This document shows positions 1 through 7,159 of a DNA stretch of 47,931 bases, in pieces. Made by a program: the position numbers and the translations under genes. Origin of the DNA: Joyebacterum sp964521425 (GTDB lineage Bacteria > Joyebacterota > Joyebacteria > Joyebacterales > Joyebacteraceae). How positions within the stretch are numbered: the stretch's first letter is position 1; each line of letters starts with the position of its first letter. The stretch is from contig CAZFRO010000018.1 of assembly GCA_964521425.1 (NCBI GenBank), positions 1 to 47,931 on the forward strand, given 5' to 3'. The notes beneath the pieces were generated by a model. That model was not told where the DNA came from, did not search any database, and worked only from the letters and a program-made list of their open reading frames with translations.

Positions 1-178
1 TCTTGGCCGGCTTCTTCTTGACAACCTTCTTCTTCGCGACCTTCTTCTTCACAACCTTCTTCTTCACAACCTTCTTCTTGACGACCTTCTTCTTCACCGG
101 CTTCTTCTTCTTAACGACCTTCTTCTTCGCCGGCTTCTTCTTCTTCACGACCTTCTTCTTGGCCTTCTTCACCGCCAT
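1..178 (-). CDS. Histone H1-like lysine-rich DNA-binding protein (partial, N-terminal part)
   Basis: The minus-strand reading begins with ATG at 178 and runs off the left edge, so only the first 59 residues are visible. After MAVKKAKKK it is almost wholly lysine with V, A, P and T arranged as KKKVVKKK / KKKPAKKK units, resembling the lysine-rich tails of bacterial histone H1-like proteins (Hc1/AlgP-like), which bind DNA non-specifically by charge. A near-perfect Shine-Dalgarno (186-195) precedes the start, and a sigma70-like promoter lies at 436-464, so the leader is about 250 nt. The plus-strand reading of the same bases (TTF/FFF repeats) is a shadow. The family is inferred from composition only. 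A lysine-rich tail of another protein is unlikely because the repeats start at residue 4. Confidence 0.7.
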   Translation of the reverse strand, partial: MAVKKAKKKVVKKKKPAKKKVVKKKKPVKKKVVKKKVVKKKVVKKKVAKKKVVKKKPAK

Positions 179-185
179 AGGTCCT

Positions 186-195
186 TCACCTCCTT
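186..195 (-). promoter_or_regulatory. Strong ribosome binding site of the lysine-rich gene
   Basis: On the minus strand this reads AAGGAGGTGA, an almost full match to the anti-Shine-Dalgarno sequence, 7 nt before the ATG at 178. It fixes the start of the lysine-rich gene and suggests high expression, as expected for a nucleoid protein. Confidence 0.8.
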
Positions 196-435
196 GATCC
201 CAGTCCGCGCCCATTCGCGGAGGGACAATCTGGCCGACCTGGCTTCCTCTCGCGTCCGCCACGCACGCCCTTGCTCCGGAACGCACCGGCGTCCACAACT
301 CGTTGACGATCACTCGCGCGATGGAACCCGAAGCGCGCCCAACCAAACCACAAGAGCGCGTGCACGAAGCCGTCAACACCAACAGACAACAAGTGACAAA
401 GAACTTAAGAGAACAGAAACACTGTTCATCGGTCA

Positions 436-464
436 CATATAGGATGGTGTTTCAGAAGTGTCAA
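436..464 (-). promoter_or_regulatory. Sigma70-type promoter for the lysine-rich gene
   Basis: The minus strand reads TTGACA (464-459), a 17-nt spacer, then TATATG (441-436). A perfect -35 with a 4/6-5/6 -10 and ideal spacing makes this a convincing promoter. It points at the lysine-rich gene and implies an untranslated leader of about 250 nt. Confidence 0.6.
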
Positions 465-590
465 GCGAAAAGTGCGCGTGGAGGTCGCGACGGAGAAGAT
501 GAAGAGTCGTGCGAATGAGTTTTGGATCGCGTGAATCTCGAAATCAAAACCGTTGTGCGCCGACTGAAGTTAGTGCGCGCGATTCAAATG

Positions 591-1982
591 TCACAGTTGA
601 ATCGTCTCACCGTCAATCGGAACCGAGACGTTCGCGAACCCGTCCGCGGTGAGACTGCGACCGAACGCGACAGCTTGATCTTCACTTCCATGAACAACGA
701 TCGTGCGTCTCGGTGGTCGCTTCTTCCCGTTTGCAAACGCCAGGAGTTCATCGCGATCGGCATGCGCGCTGAACTCGTTGAAGACCTTGACTCGCGCCTT
801 CATCGGATACTGCTGGCCGAAGATTCTCACTAAGCGATTGCCTTCAGCAATCCGCCTTCCCAATGTGTGCTCTGCCTGGTATCCGATGATCAGGATCGCG
901 TTCTTGCGACGCGTGATGTTGTTCTTGAGGTGGTGAAGTACCCGCCCAGCCTCGCACATCCCGGAGGCCGAGACGATCATCATGGGTCCGGGGCGCCGGT
1001 TGAGTTTCTTCGACTCGCTGGCCTCCATAACATACTGAACACGGGAGAAACCGAGCGGATCGTCCCCCCTGGCTATCAGCTCTTTCATCTCAGAATCGAA
1101 GCACTCGGCGTGCTTGCGGAAGACCTTCGTCGCGCGAACCGCCATTGGGCTGTCCACGTAGATCGGAAACTCGGGGATCCTCCCAGCCCGCATGAGTTCG
1201 TGAACGCAGTAGAGTATCCTCTGCGTTCGTCCCACGGCGAACGACGGTACTATGATCTTCCCACGCCGCCGAATGGCCTCGGAGATGAACGACGCCAGTT
1301 CGTCGCTTACATGATCCATCGAACTGTGCGTGCGGGAACCGTACGTGCTCTCCGTGATCAGGACGTCAGCCGAGGAAACCTGATACGGGTCCTTCAGAAT
1401 CGGCACATCTCTTCTGCCGAGATCTCCAGTGAAGACGATTCTTCGGGAACTACCTCTCTCGCGCGCATCGATTTCGAGAAGCGCCGACCCGAGTATGTGG
1501 CCGGCATCGCGCCAGGTGACCGTCACGCCCGGAGCGACCCTTGTTGGAACGTCATAGTCAACACCAGAAAAATGTTCGAGGGCCTTCTCAACATCTTCAA
1601 GAGTGTAGACGGGGTGAAGCACGGTCTCCCCCCGCTTCTTCCGTCGCTTGTTCAAGTACGAGAGATCGTGGCTCTGCACGAATGCGGAATCACGCAGCAT
1701 GATGTCGCAGAGATCAACGGTCGCATGCGTTGCGAAGATCTTCCCTCTGAATCCGTGCTTGACCAGCGTCGGTATGCTGCCGCAATGATCAACGTGAGCG
1801 TGCGAGAGAAGAAGGACATCGATCGAGGCCGGATCGAACGGAAGATTTCTGTTGCGGCGCTCGCTCTCTGCTCTCCTTCCCTGGAAGAGTCCACAGTCGA
1901 GCAGAACCTGGATCCCACCCACCGACAGCACATGTTTCGAACCGGTGACGTTCCTCGCGGCGCCGTGAGCTGTGAATCGCAT
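591..1982 (-). CDS. MBL-fold beta-CASP RNA exonuclease/endonuclease
   Basis: A 463-residue metallo-beta-lactamase protein of the beta-CASP group, the bacterial RNase family typified by Thermus TTHA0252 and related to CPSF-73. Visible motifs: the metal site SHAHVDHCG with H61, H63, D65 and H66; FTGDLGRR (motif 3 Asp); the beta-CASP middle with IIVPSFAVGRTQ and VSASGMCEAGRV; and the C-terminal FSAHADRDELL with motif C-type VHGS. Length matches the family. The start is ATG at 1982. It reads away from the thiamin operon and has no partner, so it is probably a stand-alone RNA processing enzyme. Substrate cannot be told from sequence. Confidence 0.9.
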   Translation of the reverse strand: MRFTAHGAARNVTGSKHVLSVGGIQVLLDCGLFQGRRAESERRNRNLPFDPASIDVLLLSHAHVDHCGSIPTLVKHGFRGKIFATHATVDLCDIMLRDSAFVQSHDLSYLNKRRKKRGETVLHPVYTLEDVEKALEHFSGVDYDVPTRVAPGVTVTWRDAGHILGSALLEIDARERGSSRRIVFTGDLGRRDVPILKDPYQVSSADVLITESTYGSRTHSSMDHVSDELASFISEAIRRRGKIIVPSFAVGRTQRILYCVHELMRAGRIPEFPIYVDSPMAVRATKVFRKHAECFDSEMKELIARGDDPLGFSRVQYVMEASESKKLNRRPGPMMIVSASGMCEAGRVLHHLKNNITRRKNAILIIGYQAEHTLGRRIAEGNRLVRIFGQQYPMKARVKVFNEFSAHADRDELLAFANGKKRPPRRTIVVHGSEDQAVAFGRSLTADGFANVSVPIDGETIQL

Positions 1983-2058
1983 GTGCCCTCTCCCGCTGAA
2001 TCACCAATCAGGACATCTCCGCATGTCATGTCGGTCTTGAGCGAACACGGGGGCGCGG

Positions 2059-2087
2059 TTGACCGACGCTGAACCGTGTGGTAGGTT
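2059..2087 (+). promoter_or_regulatory. Probable promoter of the thiamin operon
   Basis: TTGACC (2059-2064), a 17-nt spacer and TAGGTT (2082-2087) lie about 60 nt before the TPP aptamer. Spacing is ideal; the -10 is a moderate match. Its place directly before the riboswitch supports it. Confidence 0.45.
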
Positions 2088-2147
2088 ATACGAAGCTACA
2101 GAGTCACTCAAGCCATTGATATGGTCGTGAGTGGCAAGAGATGTGCC

Positions 2148-2234
2148 GAGATCGTTGGGGGAGGCCTGAAAGAGGCCTGAGAGAAACGACCCTTCGGACC
2201 TGAACTGGGCAATGCCAGCGTAGGGAAACGACTC
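2148..2234 (+). promoter_or_regulatory. TPP riboswitch aptamer (THI element)
   Basis: The conserved THI-box sequences are present in order: CTGAGAG (about 2177-2183), ACCCTT (2189-2194), GGACCTGAACTGGGC, AATGCCAGCG and TAGGGAAAC (to 2229). A closing P1 helix can be drawn from GAG-(A)-TCGTT (2148-2156) with AACGACTC (2227-2234), one base bulged. These are the pyrimidine- and pyrophosphate-sensor sides of the TPP aptamer. It lies 126 nt before thi4, so thiamin pyrophosphate should repress the operon that starts there. Confidence 0.93.
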
Positions 2235-2262
2235 GGGAGGACGCGAATACCGCGGGGCTCCC
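2235..2262 (+). promoter_or_regulatory. Expression-platform hairpin after the TPP aptamer
   Basis: GGGAG (2235-2239) pairs with CTCCC (2258-2262), with an inner CGCG/CGCG helix and AATAC loop. It abuts the 3' strand of P1, the usual place for a ligand-dependent alternative structure. Whether it is anti-terminator or spacer is inference. Confidence 0.4.
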
Positions 2263-2318
2263 CTGTCTGGGACAAGGGTCCCGTATTTTTCTGTCCGGGA
2301 CAAGGGTTCCGCATTTCT
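2263..2318 (+). repeat. Two tandem 28-nt hairpin/T-tract units (possible tandem terminators)
   Basis: Units 2263-2290 and 2291-2318 are adjacent and differ at only a few bases. Each holds GGGAC-AAGG-GTCCC (second: GTTCC) as a 5-bp stem followed by a T-rich stretch (GTATTTTT, then GCATTTCT). The first looks like a small Rho-independent terminator just downstream of the TPP aptamer. The second is decayed. Alternatively this is a REP-like mobile repeat; I recall similar GGGAC...GTCCC plus T-tract units in other environmental genomes but cannot check. Confidence 0.55.
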
Positions 2319-2359
2319 CTATCTCTGAGTTGCCCGCAGCAACGGCGAGGGAGAGAACG

Positions 2360-3157
2360 ATGATAAGTGATGTCGCAGTGACCAGAGCCATCTTGCAGCG
2401 GTTCTTCGAGAAATTCTCGGAGTCACTGGAGCTGGATGTGGCCATCGTGGGAGCCGGACCGGCCGGCCTGGTTGCCGGCAGATATCTGGCGGAGGCTGGA
2501 AGGAACGTCGCACTCTTCGAGAGCAAGCTGTCAACCGGGGGCGGCATCTGGGGCGGAGGAATGCTCTTCAATGAGATCGTGGTTCGGAAGGACGCACTCC
2601 CGATCATGGACGACTTCGGAATAGACTACCGGCTTCACGATGCGGGGTGCTACACGGCGGACGCTGTGCAGACTGCCGCGGCTCTCACGTACGGTGCAAG
2701 CAAGGCAGGACTCAAGGTCTTCAACACATGTAAGGTCGAGGATGTCCTCTTCTCGCGCGACCGCGTCTCGGGTGTGGTCATCCTCTGGAGCCCGGTCACA
2801 GCTGCCGGCCTTCACGTCGACCCATTGTCGGTTGCTGCGCACGTCGTGCTCGATGCCACCGGCCATGACTCGGACATCGTTCACGTCGCCGTTCGGAAGA
2901 TGGGTGTCAAACTCGCGACGGAGACCGGAGGCATTCTGGGCGAGAAGAGCATGTGGGCCGAGAGCGGTGAGAAGACGGTCGTAGAGAAGACCGGCGAGGT
3001 CTTCCCGGGACTCTACGTGGCTGGCATGGCCGCCGCGGCGGTACACGGCGGCTACAGGATGGGACCCATCTTCGGGGGCATGCTTCTCTCTGGCCGGAAA
3101 GCAGCGGAACAGATCCTCGCTGAACTCGGGGACGCCAATAGCGGTGGCGCGTTGTGA
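2360..3157 (+). CDS. thi4: Thiazole synthase Thi4 (sulfide-dependent type)
   Basis: A 265-residue Thi4/ThiI4-family FAD/NAD-fold enzyme that builds adenylated thiazole from NAD, glycine and a sulfur source. Seen: dinucleotide motif VAIVGAGPAGLVAGRYLA (about 27-44), FESKLSTGGGIWGGG (53-67), the GLHVDPL segment (150-156), and the C-terminal YRMGPIFGGMLLSG. At the position of the yeast sulfur-donor cysteine (C205) there is His152, as in methanogen enzymes that use free sulfide with iron and turn over repeatedly. A TTG at 2330 would extend it by ten residues, but ATG 2360 with GAGGGAGAG before it fits better. First gene after the riboswitch; its stop overlaps the thiE start. Confidence 0.93.
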   Translation: MISDVAVTRAILQRFFEKFSESLELDVAIVGAGPAGLVAGRYLAEAGRNVALFESKLSTGGGIWGGGMLFNEIVVRKDALPIMDDFGIDYRLHDAGCYTADAVQTAAALTYGASKAGLKVFNTCKVEDVLFSRDRVSGVVILWSPVTAAGLHVDPLSVAAHVVLDATGHDSDIVHVAVRKMGVKLATETGGILGEKSMWAESGEKTVVEKTGEVFPGLYVAGMAAAAVHGGYRMGPIFGGMLLSGRKAAEQILAELGDANSGGAL

Positions 3158-3837
3158 CCTCTGGACACGCACACATGAAGCACCGCGAGGACTCGAATGA
3201 TGGTGACATCGTGAGCAGACTTACGGGGAGCGGACTCTACCTCGTCATCACTGCCCCGAACGTTCCGCACGTCGAACTGGCGCGCGCGGCGGTTGAGCGC
3301 GGTGTCCCGATCATACAACTCAGGGAGAAGGAGCTTCCGGACCCCGAGCTGTTGGAACTCGCGCAAGCGCTCAGAGATGTGACCGATGGGACCCGAACCA
3401 GATTCATCGTGAACGACCGCCCCGACATCGCCAGAGCTGTCTCTGCGGACGGCGTTCACATCGGGAGGTGGGATGCCGATGCCGCGATTGCTCGAAGGAT
3501 CGTCGGCCCGGATGCCATAGTCGGGCTCTCTGTGAATACGCTTGCCGACGCGGTCGCCGTGAGTGCAGACGTTGACTACTTCGGAGTGGGTCCGATCTTC
3601 CCAACCGGCACAAAAGCGGATGCTGATGACCCGGTCGGAGTTGACAGAATAGTCGACATCGCGAGGGCAGTTCCGGATATCCCAGTAGTCGCCATAGGTG
3701 GACTTGGAGTCCGAAACGTGGCAGCGGTAATGGCGGCCGGTGCAAGGTTCGCGGCCGTCATATCCGCCGTCTGTTTCGCAGATGACCCCATCGCCGCAAT
3801 CGACATCATGCAGGACGCCCTCGCCGCGACCGCCTAG
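3154..3837 (+). CDS. thiE: Thiamine-phosphate synthase ThiE
   Basis: Joins HMP pyrophosphate to thiazole phosphate (carboxylate) to give thiamine phosphate. Of 227 residues the TIM-barrel core starts near LYLVITAP. It shows IIQLREKELPD (pyrophosphate-side strand), FIVNDRPDIA, ADGVHIG, DYFGVGPIFPTGTK and VVAIGGLGVRN, all classic ThiE signatures. The GTG at 3154 overlaps the thi4 stop (GTGA), implying translational coupling. The first 20 or so residues are not family-like, so an internal start (ATG 3175 or GTG 3211) is possible. Function is secure, start is not. Confidence 0.93.
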   Translation: MTSGHAHMKHREDSNDGDIVSRLTGSGLYLVITAPNVPHVELARAAVERGVPIIQLREKELPDPELLELAQALRDVTDGTRTRFIVNDRPDIARAVSADGVHIGRWDADAAIARRIVGPDAIVGLSVNTLADAVAVSADVDYFGVGPIFPTGTKADADDPVGVDRIVDIARAVPDIPVVAIGGLGVRNVAAVMAAGARFAAVISAVCFADDPIAAIDIMQDALAATA

Positions 3838-3856
3838 CACTTGGTGCCTGGAGAGG

Positions 3857-4459
3857 ATGCCCGGTGGTGCCGGCACGACGGGACCACACTCAACCGCGTT
3901 CACCCCGGAGGACAAAGCTATCGCTTACGACATTGACGGACAGAGCAATCACAGGAGCCTCGAGTACTGTCCGCGCTGCGGAGCACGCATGGTCGAGAGG
4001 GAAGTGCGTGGTCACCCACGACCCGTGTGCCCCGACTGCAATTATATCCTCTATCTGAACCCCGCGCCGGTCACCGCCGTCATCGCCGAGCGCGATGGCG
4101 CCATCCTGCTCGTCAGACGCAGGTACCCGCCGGGCGAAGGGCTCTGGTGCCTCCCCACCGGGTTCATCGAGAAGAATGAGACGCCGGAGGAGAGCGCAGT
4201 GCGTGAAGTTGAGGAGGAGACCGGACTTCGGATCGAAATCGATGGTCTATTCGATTCCTGGTCGAGTGCAGAGGATCCAAGAACTCCCATCGTCTGTTTT
4301 GCCTTCACGGCACACATCCTCGGGGGTACGCTTACCCCAGGTGACGACGCATCGGACGCTCGGTTCTTCACACCCGAGAATATGCCCGATGACATGGCGT
4401 TCGCGAGTCATCGCGCCACACTGGACAAACACTTCAGCACGAACAGGAAGGACCGGTAG
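3857..4459 (+). CDS. Zinc-ribbon Nudix hydrolase
   Basis: About 200 residues. An N-terminal zinc ribbon (CPRCGARM ... CPDCNYI, Cys pairs about 20 residues apart) is followed by a Nudix domain with a complete box: GFIEKNETPEESAVREVEEETG matches Gx5Ex7REUxEExGU. The zinc ribbon plus Nudix layout resembles NudC-like and ADP-ribose pyrophosphatase-type enzymes. The start is uncertain; ATG 3857 has a GGAGAGG too close. Lying between thiE and an AIR synthase-like gene in the riboswitch operon, it may hydrolyse a thiamin-related or nucleotide diphosphate by-product (Thi4 consumes NAD and makes an ADP-thiazole). That substrate is inference. Confidence 0.85.
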   Translation: MPGGAGTTGPHSTAFTPEDKAIAYDIDGQSNHRSLEYCPRCGARMVEREVRGHPRPVCPDCNYILYLNPAPVTAVIAERDGAILLVRRRYPPGEGLWCLPTGFIEKNETPEESAVREVEEETGLRIEIDGLFDSWSSAEDPRTPIVCFAFTAHILGGTLTPGDDASDARFFTPENMPDDMAFASHRATLDKHFSTNRKDR

Positions 4460-4462
4460 ACA

Positions 4463-5527
4463 ATGTCAGCAACCAAACTCCCACCGCTCGGCAAGGCTAC
4501 ACCAGAGTTCTTCGATGAGGTTATCTTCCCACGGCTCGGCGCGACCGATCCCACGGTGCGAGTAGGTCCGACACACGGTGTCGACTTCGGCGCTGTGGAG
4601 ATCGGAGACCAGATCATGGTCATGTCCTGCGACCCCTTCTTCATCGCACCGGCACTCGGCTGGGAGCGCGCTGCTTGGTTTGCCTTCCACATACTGCTGA
4701 GCGATGTCGCCGTGAGTGGAATCCCGGCTCGCTACTTCACCGTAGATCTGAACCTGCCTCCCGAGATGGACGAAGAGACGCTCACTACTATATGGAACAC
4801 GATACACGAGGAGGCCAAGCGACTCGGAGTGGCCATCGTAACGGGACACACAGCCAGGTACGCAGGCTGCAGCTATCCGATGGTCGGAGGCGCGACGGTG
4901 ATCGGTGTGGGGCGCCCGGAGGAGCTGGTCGACCCGAGGAAAGCGTCTCAAGGTGACATCATTATCATCACGAAGGGGCCGGCGATCGAGACAACCGGGC
5001 TCATGTCTATGCAGTTCCCCGAGTTCATCACGGAGGCGCTCGGAGAGGATACAACACGGCGTGCCCAGGAGGTCTTCTACCAGATGTCTGTCGTGCGCGA
5101 TGCGGCCATCGTCACGAAGGCCGGCCGCGCGACGGCCATGCATGATGCGACCGAGTGCGGAATCTGGGGGGCGTTGTTCGAGATCGCGAGCGCATCCGGA
5201 CACGGACTCCTGGTCGACAAGGACAGCATCGTGACGCAGGATGTGGTTATGGAGGTCTGCGAGGTCTTCGACATAGACCCGTACAAGGCCATCAGCGAAG
5301 GTACGCTCGTGGCGACCGTGGCGCCCGAGAGCGCCGATGCCGTACTCGCGGCCCTTGATGCCGAGGGCATTCCCGCGTCGGCCGTCGGAGAGCTGTTGCC
5401 CAAAGAGCGAGGGATCATCGTCCGTGATGAGCACGGGGAGCATGACCTCAAGCACCCGAAGGTCGATCCGTTCTGGATTCGCTTCGAGGAGTATCTCGGG
5501 AAGCAGGCCGAGAGAAGAAAGGCATGA
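4463..5527 (+). CDS. AIR synthase-like (PurM/HypE/ThiL superfamily) protein
   Basis: 354 residues with the two-domain PurM fold. Features: VGPTHGVDFGAVEIGD and VMSCDPFFIAP (N-terminal ATP/Mg side), LLSDVAVSGIPARYFTVDLNLP, VTGHTARYAGC, and in the second domain the hinge MHDATECGIWGALFEIA plus GLLVDKDSI. It resembles the archaeal 'AIR synthase-related/hydrogenase maturation HypE-like' group, but has no HypE C-terminal cysteine (ends ...AERRKA). Superfamily members bind ATP and phosphorylate or activate substrates; ThiL phosphorylates thiamine phosphate. As no ThiL is seen and the gene follows thi4-thiE-Nudix with 3 nt spacing, a role as TMP kinase is a reasonable inference. Start ATG 4463 with GGAAGGA. 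Confidence 0.8.
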   Translation: MSATKLPPLGKATPEFFDEVIFPRLGATDPTVRVGPTHGVDFGAVEIGDQIMVMSCDPFFIAPALGWERAAWFAFHILLSDVAVSGIPARYFTVDLNLPPEMDEETLTTIWNTIHEEAKRLGVAIVTGHTARYAGCSYPMVGGATVIGVGRPEELVDPRKASQGDIIIITKGPAIETTGLMSMQFPEFITEALGEDTTRRAQEVFYQMSVVRDAAIVTKAGRATAMHDATECGIWGALFEIASASGHGLLVDKDSIVTQDVVMEVCEVFDIDPYKAISEGTLVATVAPESADAVLAALDAEGIPASAVGELLPKERGIIVRDEHGEHDLKHPKVDPFWIRFEEYLGKQAERRKA

Positions 5528-5535
5528 CGTAGAGA

Positions 5536-6264
5536 ATGGACGCCGAGATCGCGCTTCGCCATCTGCCGCTGGCGGGGTTTCACCATCTGCTCATCTTCAC
5601 GGTCGCCGTCATGTGGTGGATCAGGCGAGAGAAGATCGGGAGATTCGTAAGCGGCTACATGGCACTCGCCTTCGCGACGACCACCTTCGCACTCCATTCA
5701 CATCCGGCCTGGTGGCTGGCCGGAGGACTCGTGAGCGGAGCGCTCGCCATTGCATGGCTCCGTGAAACAATCCACCCCAGCTTCGTAATGTCTTTCGAGC
5801 GCACGCCCAGACGTCGACTCGTCCTCATGCTGGTGGCGGCCGGCTTCGCGGTCGCCTACCCCGGCCACTCCGGAGACCTGCCTGGATTCATCTTCTCCCC
5901 GCTCGGGGTGACCATTCAACCGACGCTCCTCCTTGCGCTCGCACTCCTGAATGCGGTCACGCCGATCGCCAACCGCAACCTCCGCTTGATCCACGCTATC
6001 GCTGGAATCTGCTACGGTGTCGTCGGAGTGGTGAACGCCATCTCTCTGGGACCGGCAACGGTCGTGGCGGCGTCTGTCCTCGTACTGACCTCCTGCTACA
6101 CGATCACGCTCCTGATCGTGGGAGCACGCGAGACCGACCAGAACAACGTCCATGGTGCAGTGAGTGTCGAGCAGTTGAGGGCGCGCATGTACCGGAGACA
6201 CACGTTCCTTCCCGGGCCACGCGATCCGAGACGGACGTCCCGCAAGCTGAAGCGCCGGAGGTAG
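5536..6264 (+). CDS. Multi-pass membrane protein, unknown
   Basis: 242 residues, not recognised. Hydrophobic segments at about 13-28, 40-56, 59-75, 95-112, 131-148, 152-172 and 175-195 suggest six or seven membrane spans. The C-terminus (about 40 residues) is strongly basic and should be cytoplasmic (ARMYRRHTFLPGPR, KLKRRR). It starts 8 nt after the AIR synthase-like gene and is the last gene of the riboswitch-controlled run, so it may serve thiamin or precursor uptake or be a read-through passenger. It has no similarity that I can see to ThiT, YkoE or PnuT. Confidence 0.7.
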   Translation: MDAEIALRHLPLAGFHHLLIFTVAVMWWIRREKIGRFVSGYMALAFATTTFALHSHPAWWLAGGLVSGALAIAWLRETIHPSFVMSFERTPRRRLVLMLVAAGFAVAYPGHSGDLPGFIFSPLGVTIQPTLLLALALLNAVTPIANRNLRLIHAIAGICYGVVGVVNAISLGPATVVAASVLVLTSCYTITLLIVGARETDQNNVHGAVSVEQLRARMYRRHTFLPGPRDPRRTSRKLKRRR

Positions 6265-6329
6265 GCTTCCGCCTGCGGAATGTCACCCCCGCAGCGTGTC
6301 ATCACGGCAGAAGGCCACCACCATACGAC

Positions 6330-6351
6330 AAAACGCCGGCGGCAGCCGGCG
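6330..6351 (-). terminator. Rho-independent terminator of the thiD-radical SAM-nrdG operon
   Basis: CGCCGGC (6334-6340) and GCCGGCG (6345-6351) form a perfect 7-bp stem with a 4-nt loop. On the minus strand the stem is followed by TTTTG (6333-6329). It lies 85 nt beyond the stop of the activase gene. Confidence 0.65.
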
Positions 6352-6436
6352 CATCTTCGTTCATCTCTCTATCTTGTCTCGCATGTCGGGCGACATCGAG
6401 AGCGATGATCAGCGAGCAGCAACGCCGCCGATCTCC

Positions 6437-7159
6437 CTACACATCGACCTTCCCTCTGATAATGCACTCGTCGACCTTACGCCCCACCATCTTCTTGAAT
6501 TCGTTCAGACGCTCTGCATTGTAGGGCGACTCGTCCATGAAACCTGGATCCAGCGTCTCGCGAGCGACGTAGTTCTGGATGACGTAACGGCGCGCTCCCT
6601 TGATCTGGTCCGCGATCAGTTTCATGTCACTGGCGCGGTGCAACGCGGGTACGACGGTCGTTCGAAACTCATAGTCGATCTGGCCGTCCATCAGGATATC
6701 GATGCTCTCACGGACCTTGTTGAAAATCCGACGATCAGTGATGCCGGCGCTCCTCGCGTATGACTCGAAGTCCAACGGAGCCTTGACATCCATCGCCACG
6801 TAGTCGACCAGCTCATCTGCAATGAGCCGCTCGAGCACATCGGGAAACGAGCCGTTCGTATCCAGCTTGATACGCATGCCGGCTTCTCTGAGAGCCCGGA
6901 TGAGATCGGGAAGGTCCTTGTGCATGCACGGCTCGCCACCAGTGATGCACACACCATCAAGGAAGTCGTTGTGCTCGGTGACGTAAGAGAGCACATCGTT
7001 CAGCGAGATGGTTTCGTACTGGTCGGGCAGAAGAACGAGCCCGGCGTTATGACAATAGGGACATCGGAAATTGCAGCTAGGTAGATACAACGTCGCAGCG
7101 ACCATGCCGTCCCAATCGACGAGGGACATATGGTCGAATCCCTTTATAGCAAGCTTCAC
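6437..7159 (-). CDS. Radical SAM activating enzyme (anaerobic RNR activase, NrdG2-like)
   Basis: 240 residues with the pyruvate formate-lyase/NrdG activase pattern: C29xxxC33xxC36 (SCNFRCPYC) binds the 4Fe-4S cluster, CITGGEPCMHKDL is the SAM-binding GGEP motif, and IKLDTNGSFPDVL and DYVAMDVKAPL follow. This is the pattern of the 'anaerobic ribonucleoside-triphosphate reductase activating protein' subfamily that installs a glycyl radical. The partner reductase is not in the window. The GTG start at 7159 overlaps the preceding gene's stop, with GGGGAGGGG as ribosome binding site. Implies anaerobic capability; the exact target is inferred. Confidence 0.85.
   Translation of the reverse strand: MKLAIKGFDHMSLVDWDGMVAATLYLPSCNFRCPYCHNAGLVLLPDQYETISLNDVLSYVTEHNDFLDGVCITGGEPCMHKDLPDLIRALREAGMRIKLDTNGSFPDVLERLIADELVDYVAMDVKAPLDFESYARSAGITDRRIFNKVRESIDILMDGQIDYEFRTTVVPALHRASDMKLIADQIKGARRYVIQNYVARETLDPGFMDESPYNAERLNEFKKMVGRKVDECIIRGKVDV

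Larger units (their letters stand above)
179..590. other. Leader/intergenic region, no convincing gene
   Basis: Between the lysine-rich gene and the beta-CASP RNase stop there is a promoter (436-464), the long leader, and an 11-bp inverted repeat (521-531 with 578-588, one G-T pair) enclosing 46 nt just after the RNase stop. That repeat could form a stem in the 3' end of the RNase transcript. Short open frames on both strands lack ribosome binding sites and recognisable sequence. Confidence 0.4.

Noticed and set aside
186..392. Minus-strand 68-codon frame in the leader of the lysine-rich gene
   Set aside because: No ribosome site, no known motif and it ends inside the SD of the lysine-rich gene.
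867..2072. Long plus-strand open frame opposite the beta-CASP RNase
   Set aside because: No recognisable domain; the minus frame has complete family motifs and runs the same stretch. It is a shadow of GC-rich codons.
4466..5455. 329-codon minus-strand frame opposite the AIR synthase-like gene
   Set aside because: No family features; the plus frame matches the PurM superfamily over its whole length.
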